Assembly (NCBI GenBank): GCA_028065135.1
Contig: JAPTWR010000010.1
Location: 1 to 5,829 of the forward strand
Origin: Acidithiobacillus sp.
GTDB lineage: Bacteria > Pseudomonadota > Gammaproteobacteria > Acidithiobacillales > Acidithiobacillaceae
DNA: 5,829 bases
Direction: 5' to 3'
Shown: positions 1 through 4,527 of the stretch, in pieces
Layout: each line of letters starts with the position of its first letter
Position numbering within the stretch: the stretch's first letter is position 1
Made by a program: the position numbers and the translations under genes
Notes under the pieces: generated by a model
What the model was told of the DNA's origin: nothing
The model's input: the letters and a program-made list of their open reading frames with translations, nothing else
Database searches by the model: none

Positions 1-126
1 TCGGGGCAAGCGTAACCCACGCGGAGTGCGCAGAAAAATGAGTTCATACCCAATCAGGGATAGAGGCAATCCATTAAGGGTTCCCTGCAATCCATGCGCA
101 GTGATCGTTACTAACTAAATATTATT
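1..126 (+). mobile_element. Right end of an IS4-type insertion sequence, partial
   Basis: This is the distal end of an insertion sequence whose body lies outside the window. The left boundary is the window edge. The right boundary is estimated from where similarity to sulfur oxygenase reductase stops on the opposite strand: the SOR frame reads normally down to the codon at 127-129 and then ends in a few unrelated codons. The only coding content is the C-terminal tail of a transposase on the + strand. The terminal inverted repeat cannot be verified because the other end of the element is absent. The boundary is therefore uncertain by about ten bases. Confidence 0.5.
2..118 (+). CDS. IS4-family transposase, C-terminal fragment
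   Basis: An open frame enters from the window edge and stops at TAA 116-118, giving the last 38 residues of a longer protein. It begins RGKRNPRGVRRKMSSYP. An R-x-NPR-x-V-(K/R)-RKMS-x-(Y/F)-P tail is typical of the basic C-terminus of IS4-type DDE transposases, and this is recalled family knowledge, not a search result. None of the catalytic residues lies in the window. The stop codon overlaps the last codons of the truncated sor gene on the other strand, which places the transposase end almost at the junction of element and host gene. The final dozen residues may be encoded by the terminal repeat. Such an element would transpose by cut-and-paste through a DDE nuclease. Confidence is moderate because the fragment is short. 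Confidence 0.5.
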   Translation, partial: RGKRNPRGVRRKMSSYPIRDRGNPLRVPCNPCAVIVTN

Positions 127-579
127 GACTTTAGGCACGGGCTTCTGCTCTGCGAAAGACTTTCCTAAAGCTGCAGGAATATCGGTCATACCCATAATCA
201 GGGGGAGATCGGAACGAATGACTTCATAATAGGGTTCCCATGGTCCCTCTATGACCATATCCAGGCAGCTTCCACATAATTCAAAAATTTCCTTGAAGTT
301 TTCATGATGCATCTCTTCATGCGACTTCACGTCTTTCCATACAGTGTACTGAAACATGGAAATAGGATTCAGGGTTTCATGCATATCTACAGCGCCACCA
401 CCATAGCGCCCAGCCATGGGATGAATGCCCGTCTGCAATAATTGTTCAAAACCTAAAAACCCGGGGTGCGAGGCCGTAGTGATACAAACCTTGGGCCCAA
501 CCTTCATCATGGTTTCATAACTTTCCGGTCGATTGGCTACTTTTGACTGATTGATGGCAATAATAGGATTTTTACTCAT
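115..579 (-). pseudogene. sor: Sulfur oxygenase reductase, N-terminal half, truncated by an IS
   Basis: Sulfur oxygenase reductase is a cytoplasmic non-haem iron enzyme. It disproportionates elemental sulfur with O2 to sulfite, thiosulfate and sulfide, without external electron donors, and forms a hollow 24-subunit sphere. The protein here is 154 residues against about 310 for complete family members. Visible marks are VGPKVC with the persulfide cysteine C32, the iron ligands H87 and H91 in HEEMH, the CGSC pair C102/C105, and the third iron ligand E115 in GPWEP. These correspond to C31, H86, H90, C101, C104 and E114 of the Acidianus ambivalens enzyme. After KPVPKV the family sequence stops and three foreign codons lead to TAG, at the IS4-type junction. 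The ATG at 577-579 is preceded by GGAGGT at 586-591, spaced six bases. It is the last gene of a co-directional run. Every catalytic residue survives, but the second ferredoxin-like half needed for folding and shell assembly is gone, so activity is unlikely. Confidence 0.93.
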
Positions 580-585
580 ACATTT

Positions 586-591
586 ACCTCC
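586..591 (-). promoter_or_regulatory. Ribosome binding site of sor
   Basis: GGAGGT on the - strand lies six bases before the ATG at 577-579. It is the strongest Shine-Dalgarno in the cluster, which suggests that the intact gene was highly translated. Confidence 0.8.
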
Positions 592-656
592 AGTAGTTAC
601 TCATGGAACAATTTAGACAAGAAAATTACCGATTAATTCATCTATAGTTTTCTCAA

Positions 657-827
657 TCAAGAGATGACCGGAAAACATTTAATCTGAGAACCTCTCTTTG
701 AAATCACCCATTTTTCCTGTATATCTCCTGCTTCTTTTGTGTCTTTACCTTCAGCCTCTTGCTGAGCGTTTCCGGTAATTTTACCGGCGACTTCTTTGGC
801 TGCATATTTGACTTGCGTTTTATTCAT
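657..827 (-). pseudogene. CsbD-like stress-response protein with frameshifted C-terminus
   Basis: This is a 56-residue hydrophilic, helical protein of the CsbD family. These are small, abundant proteins of unknown molecular role, induced in Bacillus under sigma-B general stress and widespread in Proteobacteria. The family signature is visible in residues 1-40: MNKTQVKYAAKEVAGK, then K-x-TGN-x-x-x-EAEGK and the KEAGDIQEKW region. After W40 the reading frame turns into an unrelated tail with a hydrophobic, Cys-containing end. In the -1 frame the next codons read GDFKERFSD and stop at TAA 679-681, exactly the ending expected for CsbD. A single G missing from the C3 tract at 707-709 (+ strand) explains this. 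The start at 825-827 is chosen over an upstream ATG at 861-863 because AAGGAG (834-839) is six bases away and the CsbD domain starts there. It lies 47 bases after the MlaC-like gene and 77 before sor. A sequencing error in the G-run is the main alternative to a real mutation. Confidence 0.85.
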
Positions 828-833
828 AAAACT

Positions 834-839
834 CTCCTT
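834..839 (-). promoter_or_regulatory. Ribosome binding site fixing the CsbD-like start
   Basis: AAGGAG on the - strand is six bases upstream of the ATG at 825-827. It lies inside the extension that would be coded from the upstream ATG at 861-863, so the shorter 56-residue product is preferred. Confidence 0.8.
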
Positions 840-874
840 AGTTGATATATTATTCAGCAACACGACCTTGGCTA

Positions 875-1510
875 TTACTGGGCTGCGTGAGCTAACTTTT
901 CCGAGTGTTTATCGAGCTCATTCAGTAGTGCATGAATCCCACCTTTTTTCAGAGTACTGGTAAATTCCGCTTTCTGCATCGCCAGGTTGCTGACGCCGTC
1001 TGTCATTACATTGACAATTTTCCATTGGCCATGGTTTTGGCTGAGCAGATAATCAAACGTATTGTTTTTACCGCCATTGCCGGACTTCAACGTAGTGCTG
1101 ACCATCATTCGGTGGCCAGGCACGCTCTTGGAGACGGGGCTGCTAAACTTTTGACCGGCGTAATGGGTGAAATGCGCGGCATAATTTGCCACAGAATAAT
1201 GGGTCAGTGCCTGCACAAACTGCTTCTTTTCCGGAGCAGACAGCTTATCCCACGCGGTCCCCAGGCTGTAGTGCGCGATTTTTGGAAAATCATAGGCTTG
1301 GATCATTTCGGGATACAATGCGTGAAAACGACTCTCATAGCTACTGGATGGTCCCATTTTCATGGAGTGAATGAGCGCCATGTTGAGCTTGGCCACGACG
1401 CTGTCAGGCGCATTACCAGTTGACGCAATAGCGCTTCCTGTACCCAACATGAAGATCGCTATACAAGCACCCCCAAATTTTTGGTTTTCTGTACATTTTG
1501 AAAATTTCAT
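875..1510 (-). CDS. MlaC/HpnM-family periplasmic phospholipid-binding protein
   Basis: This 211-residue secreted protein belongs to the MlaC/Ttg2D (toluene tolerance) superfamily, with the look of the HpnM branch associated with hopanoid-type lipid handling. MlaC proteins carry phospholipids through the periplasm between the outer-membrane lipoprotein MlaA and the inner-membrane MlaFEDB transporter. A basic start and a hydrophobic segment (about 14-29) form a signal peptide, with cleavage probable near AIAS. The diagnostic blocks are YDFPKIAHYSLGTAW (73-87), followed by an acidic/basic helix, SVANYAAHFTHYAGQKF (106-122), and the late FDYLL (152-156) and WKIVNVMTDGVSNL (163-176). The ATG at 1508-1510 is chosen because AAGGAG (1517-1522) is six bases from it. 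The ATG two codons earlier would abut the RBS. No other mla genes are present, so it may work alone or with a system elsewhere. It is 29 bases behind the DUF3568 lipoprotein gene and is very probably co-transcribed with it. Confidence 0.88.
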   Translation of the reverse strand: MKFSKCTENQKFGGACIAIFMLGTGSAIASTGNAPDSVVAKLNMALIHSMKMGPSSSYESRFHALYPEMIQAYDFPKIAHYSLGTAWDKLSAPEKKQFVQALTHYSVANYAAHFTHYAGQKFSSPVSKSVPGHRMMVSTTLKSGNGGKNNTFDYLLSQNHGQWKIVNVMTDGVSNLAMQKAEFTSTLKKGGIHALLNELDKHSEKLAHAAQ

Positions 1511-1516
1511 CCTCAT

Positions 1517-1522
1517 CTCCTT
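1517..1522 (-). promoter_or_regulatory. Ribosome binding site fixing the MlaC-like start
   Basis: AAGGAG on the - strand is immediately adjacent to the ATG at 1514-1516 (spacing zero) and six bases from the ATG at 1508-1510. The second ATG is therefore the functional start. Confidence 0.8.
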
Positions 1523-1539
1523 TATTCATCCGCCAGAAA

Positions 1540-1998
1540 TCAAATAGGCGGGGCCTTGACGGTAGCCTGGACACCCAGCGTCTGGTTCAATAGCGAGAAA
1601 AACTGTCTGGAGAGGGTTTTATTGCCAAACAGACCAACACCCATCGTCACCTTGGTAACCTCTTGACTCGTGGATTTCAAAATGACGCTGACATCCGTGC
1701 CTGCTGTCGTTTTCCCATCAATGATCCATTTGTCTGGATTTTTCTTCACATTACCCACATAGGTAATATGCATTTTCGGGAAAACATGCAGAACGGCAGC
1801 CTGAACCGTTCCGTGCGGCCTTGGATAATAGGCGTGATAGTTGGATAGAACGCCTGAATGGACAGCAGCAACGCTGCCGGCTCCCGCACCGGCTGCAGCG
1901 ATAGCGACGCAGCCACTTAAAGGCAATACCGCCCCCATACAGAGAACTGCAGCAATCCAGCCGAGTTGTTTCCCATAGTTTGGATATTGAATACGCAT
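1540..1998 (-). CDS. DUF3568-family lipoprotein
   Basis: This 152-residue lipoprotein resembles the DUF3568 family of small proteobacterial lipoproteins, whose function is unknown. The N-terminus has a basic start, a hydrophobic stretch (about 12-26) and a lipobox LSGC with the modified cysteine at C30. Next comes an Ala/Gly-rich linker (31-46). The globular part shows alternating strands and ends in the family-like block VGLFGNKTLSRQFFSLL (about 121-137), where a G-x-FG-(D/N) turn precedes a Ser-containing helix. The residue after the cysteine is Val, with no Asp at +2, so export to the outer membrane is expected if Escherichia coli Lol rules apply. The ATG at 1996-1998 has AAGGAA at 2005-2010, six bases away. 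It is the third gene of the - strand run, with an 83-base gap before it and 29 bases after it. Family assignment rests on recalled pattern, and the lipoprotein nature is clear. Confidence 0.85.
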   Translation of the reverse strand: MRIQYPNYGKQLGWIAAVLCMGAVLPLSGCVAIAAAGAGAGSVAAVHSGVLSNYHAYYPRPHGTVQAAVLHVFPKMHITYVGNVKKNPDKWIIDGKTTAGTDVSVILKSTSQEVTKVTMGVGLFGNKTLSRQFFSLLNQTLGVQATVKAPPI

Positions 1999-2081
1999 TG
2001 TTCATTCCTTGTGTTTGCTGTAAGTATGGAACGGATAGGGCGCCAGGATCTTACTCAACGAGCATGACGCTCTATTCCAGC

Positions 2082-2342
2082 TTACTGAGTACCGCTCGCT
2101 GCCCGATCTGCCTGGTTTGCCGTCTGTTGCGCAGCGTCTGCCCGGTTTGATGCTTCATTTTGTTTATGCTCTAGCGCATCGGTTTTCGCCAAGGCCCGAT
2201 TGGCTGTCTCCTGGGCAGCGCGTGCATTATTCTGCGCTGACTCGGCTTTGGCGCTAGGGCCGCCTCCGCACCCGGCCAGGGCCAGAGGGGTCAACATGAT
2301 CATTGACAGCGTGAGCGTCTTCATCGTTTTCCATACATTCAT
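2082..2342 (-). CDS. Small alanine-zipper (Lpp-like) lipoprotein
   Basis: This 86-residue lipoprotein has a signal peptide with lipobox LAGC and modified cysteine C25. The mature chain is an almost uninterrupted amphipathic helix from about 31 to 82, rich in Ala, Gln, Asn and Glu, with Ala recurring at heptad-like spacing (AQNNARAAQETANRALAK and later ADAAQQTANQA). This is the pattern of alanine-zipper coiled coils such as the murein lipoprotein Lpp and its OprI-like relatives, which trimerise in the periplasm. The C-terminal Lys that joins Lpp to peptidoglycan is absent (it ends SGTQ), so covalent linkage is not expected. The ATG at 2340-2342 has AAGGAA at 2351-2356, eight bases away. An internal ATG at 2322-2324 would also give a normal signal peptide but has no better RBS. 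It lies 28 bases downstream of the EexN-like gene and is probably translated from the same transcript. Confidence 0.85.
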   Translation of the reverse strand: MNVWKTMKTLTLSMIMLTPLALAGCGGGPSAKAESAQNNARAAQETANRALAKTDALEHKQNEASNRADAAQQTANQADRAASGTQ

Positions 2343-2370
2343 GATAATTTTTCCTTTGAATTAACACACC

Positions 2371-2643
2371 TCAAGGCAAGGCTTTCCCGAAACTATGTAG
2401 AGTTTTGTTGGCGTTATAAGACAATGCATTACCAGAGGCTTTTTCAGCATTTTTGCAGGATGCCAACTTGTCTCGGCTGGCACTGTTTTTACACCAGGCT
2501 ACTTCCTGCGACATTTTTTTCTGATGATGTAAATACCAGGAAACTGGATGACCACCCTGGGGCCCTTGAGAAACGGCTGAACAACCGGCAAGAGCCATCC
2601 CGAATAACGGCGGCATTAGAAAAAACAATTTTGATATTTTCAT
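2371..2643 (-). CDS. EexN-like lipoprotein
   Basis: This is a 90-residue lipoprotein with a basic start, hydrophobic core and lipobox LAGC (cysteine C21). The mature part carries HPVSWYLHH (32-40), then VAWCKN (C51) and a second cysteine in C63-KNAEKA. This order of V-x-W/Y-Y-L-x-H, WC-x-N and C-x-x-A-x-x-A resembles the EexN family, first known as the entry-exclusion lipoproteins of IncN-type conjugative plasmids that block redundant mating. Many family members sit on chromosomes without conjugation genes and have no proven role. The two cysteines may form a disulfide in the periplasm. It is the first gene of the - strand run, 28 bases ahead of the alanine-zipper gene. The ATG at 2641-2643 is preceded by AAGGAG at 2655-2660, an 11-base spacing that is longer than ideal. 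No conjugation gene is seen nearby, so an exclusion role is not supported by context. Confidence 0.75.
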   Translation of the reverse strand: MKISKLFFLMPPLFGMALAGCSAVSQGPQGGHPVSWYLHHQKKMSQEVAWCKNSASRDKLASCKNAEKASGNALSYNANKTLHSFGKALP

Positions 2644-2686
2644 ATTCTCACTTTCTCCTTCTCCACGTAGATGACTGGATTTAAGA

Positions 2687-3058
2687 TTCAGCTAATTTGG
2701 TACGTTGATTTATTGTCGATTAATTCTGGTACATTGTCAAAAATTCATTACAATAACGTTGCTGTAGCTAATTGGCGACTTCTTAATGCTTTCTCATATT
2801 TCCTTGATTACTGTTTATTAACAATGATCATGGCGGGTTACTGAAGATATAAAACATACATTATAAAATTACTTTGTCGTTGATATGAAACAATCAAAAT
2901 AAGAATTTCATTGTACAAAAATGAATAGCATAGATCAGATAACGACACTGCAAAAAGGGCATAGGCAAGCAATAAAATACAAATATAACATCACCATAAA
3001 TAAGAATATAATTAAAACAATACAAATAACTTATTTATTTTTCAGATAGATACAAAAT
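2687..3058. other. A+T-rich divergent intergenic region
   Basis: No coding frame with a plausible start and RBS is seen in this spacer between the divergent lipoprotein cluster and the outer-membrane protein gene. It becomes progressively more A+T-rich towards the + strand gene: by hand count only 14 of the 100 bases at 3001-3100 are G or C. It holds the - strand promoter at 2712-2740. Short A-tracts recur through 2970-3080, which could favour curvature, an UP element for RNA polymerase or binding by a nucleoid protein. A 6-bp inverted repeat (2907-2912 with 2920-2925, seven-base loop) is present and could be an operator, but it is weak evidence alone. Confidence 0.6.
2712..2740 (-). promoter_or_regulatory. 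Sigma70-type promoter for the lipoprotein-sor cluster
   Basis: On the - strand there is a perfect TTGACA (2735-2740), a 17-base spacer, and GACAAT (2712-2717), which matches four of six -10 positions. It points towards the EexN-like gene and would start transcription near 2705, leaving a leader of about 60 bases. Confidence 0.6.
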
Positions 3059-3087
3059 TTGATAAGCTGTAAAATATTTACTATAGT
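3059..3087 (+). promoter_or_regulatory. Sigma70-type promoter of the outer-membrane barrel gene
   Basis: TTGATA (3059-3064), a 17-base spacer and TATAGT (3082-3087) each match five of six consensus positions. The expected start near 3094 leaves a leader of about 25 bases before the ATG at 3119. The very A+T-rich upstream sequence would act as an UP element, so strong expression is expected. Confidence 0.72.
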
Positions 3088-3105
3088 ATATAAATAAATT
3101 TGCAC

Positions 3106-3110
3106 AAAGG
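3106..3110 (+). promoter_or_regulatory. Ribosome binding site fixing the barrel gene start
   Basis: AAAGG lies eight bases before the ATG at 3119-3121. A GTG at 3110-3112, in frame and three codons earlier, overlaps this RBS and so is unlikely to be the start. Confidence 0.7.
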
Positions 3111-3118
3111 TGAATCAA

Positions 3119-3910
3119 ATGAAAACGATTGCTTTGATTGGCTGCGCAGCGCTGGGTGTGTTCCCCGTATTGGCCTTTGCCAGCCCACTTCAACATGGTC
3201 TGAACTATATCGGCATTTACGGGGAGGCTATCGGTACACCCGATTCATACAACTCTTTTAATACGCAAGATTTCGCACAGTCCTTCAAGTCCATGAAACC
3301 CGCTGCTGGTGGAAACACCTCGGGTGGTGTTGGTGTGGTACTGAACGGGATCAGTCAGGATGATGTCCTCTTGCATCTAGGGTTTAATTATGGATTTAGC
3401 CCCATTATTGGTGACAGTAATGGAAATACCATCAATAGTGGTCATTCCATGGCTTTTAATGCACGTCTGGGCAAGGGGTTTCAGTTTGGTCACAATCTGA
3501 TAGTAGGCCCCTATATTGGTTATCAGTACGCGCAGTTCAAATTAGGGATTGGTGATAACGGCACCTTCGGAAATGCAACCTACAATAATAATGCCATCGG
3601 TGGTGGATTGTTTCTTGCCATGGAACCTGTTCAAGACCTCACCCTGTCTGCCCATGCCGGCTATATGGTGGGTATATCATCCAATGAAAAAGTGAATTTT
3701 TCAGATTTGTCCGTTCAGCCCGGCGGCGTTCCATCTGCCAATGTATTCCAGGTGGGTGGCAAACTAAGTTACCGCTTCCTGCCGAATGTCAGTGGATTCG
3801 TCGGGGTGAATTACGATCGCTACCTGGCATCCAAACAATTCGGCCCCATCAATGTGAAGACCCGTGTAAACAGCTTACGGGGTATGGTAGGTGTTGCTTA
3901 TAACTTCTAG
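3119..3910 (+). CDS. Outer-membrane beta-barrel protein
   Basis: This is a 263-residue exported protein. A typical signal peptide occupies about 1-22 (basic start, hydrophobic core, cleavage after AFA). The mature chain has no long hydrophobic helix. Instead it has alternating strands ending in aromatic residues and separated by Gly/Asn-rich turns, for example LHLGFNYGF, IVGPYIGYQYAQF, LSYRFL and VSGFVGVNYDRY. It ends in VGVAYNF, a terminal Phe strand of the kind recognised by the BAM insertion machinery. Length and pattern suit an eight- to ten-stranded monomeric barrel of the OmpX/OmpW/Opa type. I cannot assign a specific family or ligand. It is transcribed divergently from the lipoprotein-sor cluster across a shared A+T-rich spacer and has its own strong promoter, so it is probably monocistronic. 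Composition is higher in G+C than the spacer, as expected for a native coding region. Confidence 0.85.
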   Translation: MKTIALIGCAALGVFPVLAFASPLQHGLNYIGIYGEAIGTPDSYNSFNTQDFAQSFKSMKPAAGGNTSGGVGVVLNGISQDDVLLHLGFNYGFSPIIGDSNGNTINSGHSMAFNARLGKGFQFGHNLIVGPYIGYQYAQFKLGIGDNGTFGNATYNNNAIGGGLFLAMEPVQDLTLSAHAGYMVGISSNEKVNFSDLSVQPGGVPSANVFQVGGKLSYRFLPNVSGFVGVNYDRYLASKQFGPINVKTRVNSLRGMVGVAYNF

Positions 3911-3927
3911 CCAAACGTTTTTGGTAC

Positions 3928-4009
3928 GATAAAATGACTTTATCTGTGAACTAGCAGCGGTTTTTAATTCGGTCAGACATACTGGCTTAGATATTTCGGA
4001 TAAAGTCAT
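3928..4009 (+). repeat. Inverted repeat with two alternative pairings downstream of the barrel gene
   Basis: Bases 3934-3944 are exactly complementary to 3999-4009 (11 bp), extended by one G-T and one G-C pair at 3945-3946/3997-3998, with a loop of about 50 bases. The segment 3939-3944 (TTTATC) can instead pair with GATAAA at 3928-3933 to make a 6-bp, five-base-loop hairpin. The two structures exclude one another. No T-tract follows either stem, so a standard intrinsic terminator is not evident. It may be an mRNA 3' stabiliser, an attenuator for the 4102 gene, or the remnant of a small repeat. Confidence 0.5.
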
Positions 4010-4091
4010 CCAGAGCGTATTAATCTAGAAGATTATTATTTATTATATATTGAAATAGAATTTAATTGACTGGTGTGTATATTAGTGGAAT

Positions 4092-4097
4092 GGAGGT
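4092..4097 (+). promoter_or_regulatory. Ribosome binding site fixing the 4102 gene start
   Basis: GGAGGT ends four bases before the ATG at 4102-4104 and selects it over TTG at 4066, which has no RBS. Confidence 0.75.
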
Positions 4098-4101
4098 CAA
4101 C

Positions 4102-4524
4102 ATGCGCAGTATCAAATTATCCAAAATGCTGTTCAATGGATTGTTTCATGTTGCTCTGGTAGCCAGTGTAGATAAGCAAAGCCACTATCTGCTGGTCGAC
4201 GGTTTACGTGAGTTAGTTGCAGGTTTAAATGAGCTGATTGATCTCAACGATATACCCGCAACCTGTAATAATGAGGAAGTGCTGGAGCACGACATTTTAG
4301 ATATTGAGCATGTAGTTTTTTTGATGTTGGAAGATGCCCGTGCTAAAGATAATAATTTAGAATTACAATGCTCATTAAGTCAATTGATGGACGAACTTAC
4401 CGCTATTAAATGGTTTTTATCTAACCGGTCACAGGTTAATAATTCTATTATGAGAGCCTCAAAAAAACTTCCCATTTCAGTTGTACATGATAAAATACAA
4501 CCATTTGAAAGAAATGGGATATGA
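4102..4524 (+). CDS. Unrecognised acidic protein, C-terminus probably replaced by IS sequence
   Basis: I do not recognise this 140-residue protein. It begins with a short basic and hydrophobic stretch (MRSIKLSKMLFNGLFHVALVA), too polar for a convincing signal peptide. It continues as an acidic, leucine-rich and mostly helical chain: GLRELVAGLNELIDL at about 35-49, EHDILDIEHVVFLMLEDARAKD at about 61-82 (20 or so residues), and a helix near LSQLMDELTAIKWFL. A small helical bundle is likely. A perfect GGAGGT precedes the ATG. The reading frame enters the presumed left inverted repeat of the IS5 element at 4452, so residues 118-140 (from R118) are probably IS-encoded and the native C-terminus lost. 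That tail is basic, unlike the rest. The stop TGA (4522-4524) falls three bases before the transposase ATG. No continuation of the gene is seen beyond the right end of the IS. The gene is real in my judgement, but its function is unknown. Confidence 0.65.
   Translation: MRSIKLSKMLFNGLFHVALVASVDKQSHYLLVDGLRELVAGLNELIDLNDIPATCNNEEVLEHDILDIEHVVFLMLEDARAKDNNLELQCSLSQLMDELTAIKWFLSNRSQVNNSIMRASKKLPISVVHDKIQPFERNGI
4452..4468 (+). repeat. Proposed left terminal inverted repeat of the IS5 element
   Basis: This pairs imperfectly with 5688-5704 (11 of 17 positions), with the core CTC followed by an A-tract. It interrupts the reading frame of the 4102 gene. Confidence 0.45.
4471..4518 (+). promoter_or_regulatory. 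Nested hairpin in the transposase leader
   Basis: CCCATTTC (4471-4478) pairs perfectly with GAAATGGG (4511-4518). Inside it GTTGTA (4480-4485) pairs perfectly with TACAAC (4496-4501) around a 10-base loop. The structure lies between the left IS end and the transposase ATG at 4528 and includes the G-rich stretch that must serve as RBS. In several insertion sequences such a structure hides the RBS in read-through transcripts entering from outside, so that neighbouring promoters do not activate transposition. That role here is inference. Confidence 0.6.
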
Positions 4525-4527
4525 CCG

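Noticed and set aside
700..712. Programmed -1 frameshift in the CsbD-like gene
   Set aside because: The codons GAA AAA TGG do not form a standard slippery heptamer and no downstream stem is obvious. A simple one-base loss is more likely.
932..1423. 163-residue open frame on the + strand
   Set aside because: It lies opposite the MlaC-like gene, has no RBS and no family resemblance. The - strand frame has a signal peptide and conserved blocks.
1751..2005. 84-residue - strand frame overlapping the DUF3568 gene
   Set aside because: It is an out-of-frame reading, rich in Cys and Arg, of a gene whose lipobox frame is clearly real.
2050..2075. GAGC/GCTC hairpin between two lipoprotein genes as a terminator
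   Set aside because: It is a four-pair stem with no T-tract on either strand.
3110..3112. GTG start for the barrel gene
   Set aside because: It overlaps the RBS. The ATG at 3119 has correct spacing and gives a better signal peptide.
3911..3924. Hairpin CCAAA/TTTGG just after the barrel gene as an intrinsic terminator
   Set aside because: The stem is only five pairs with low G+C and no U-tract follows.
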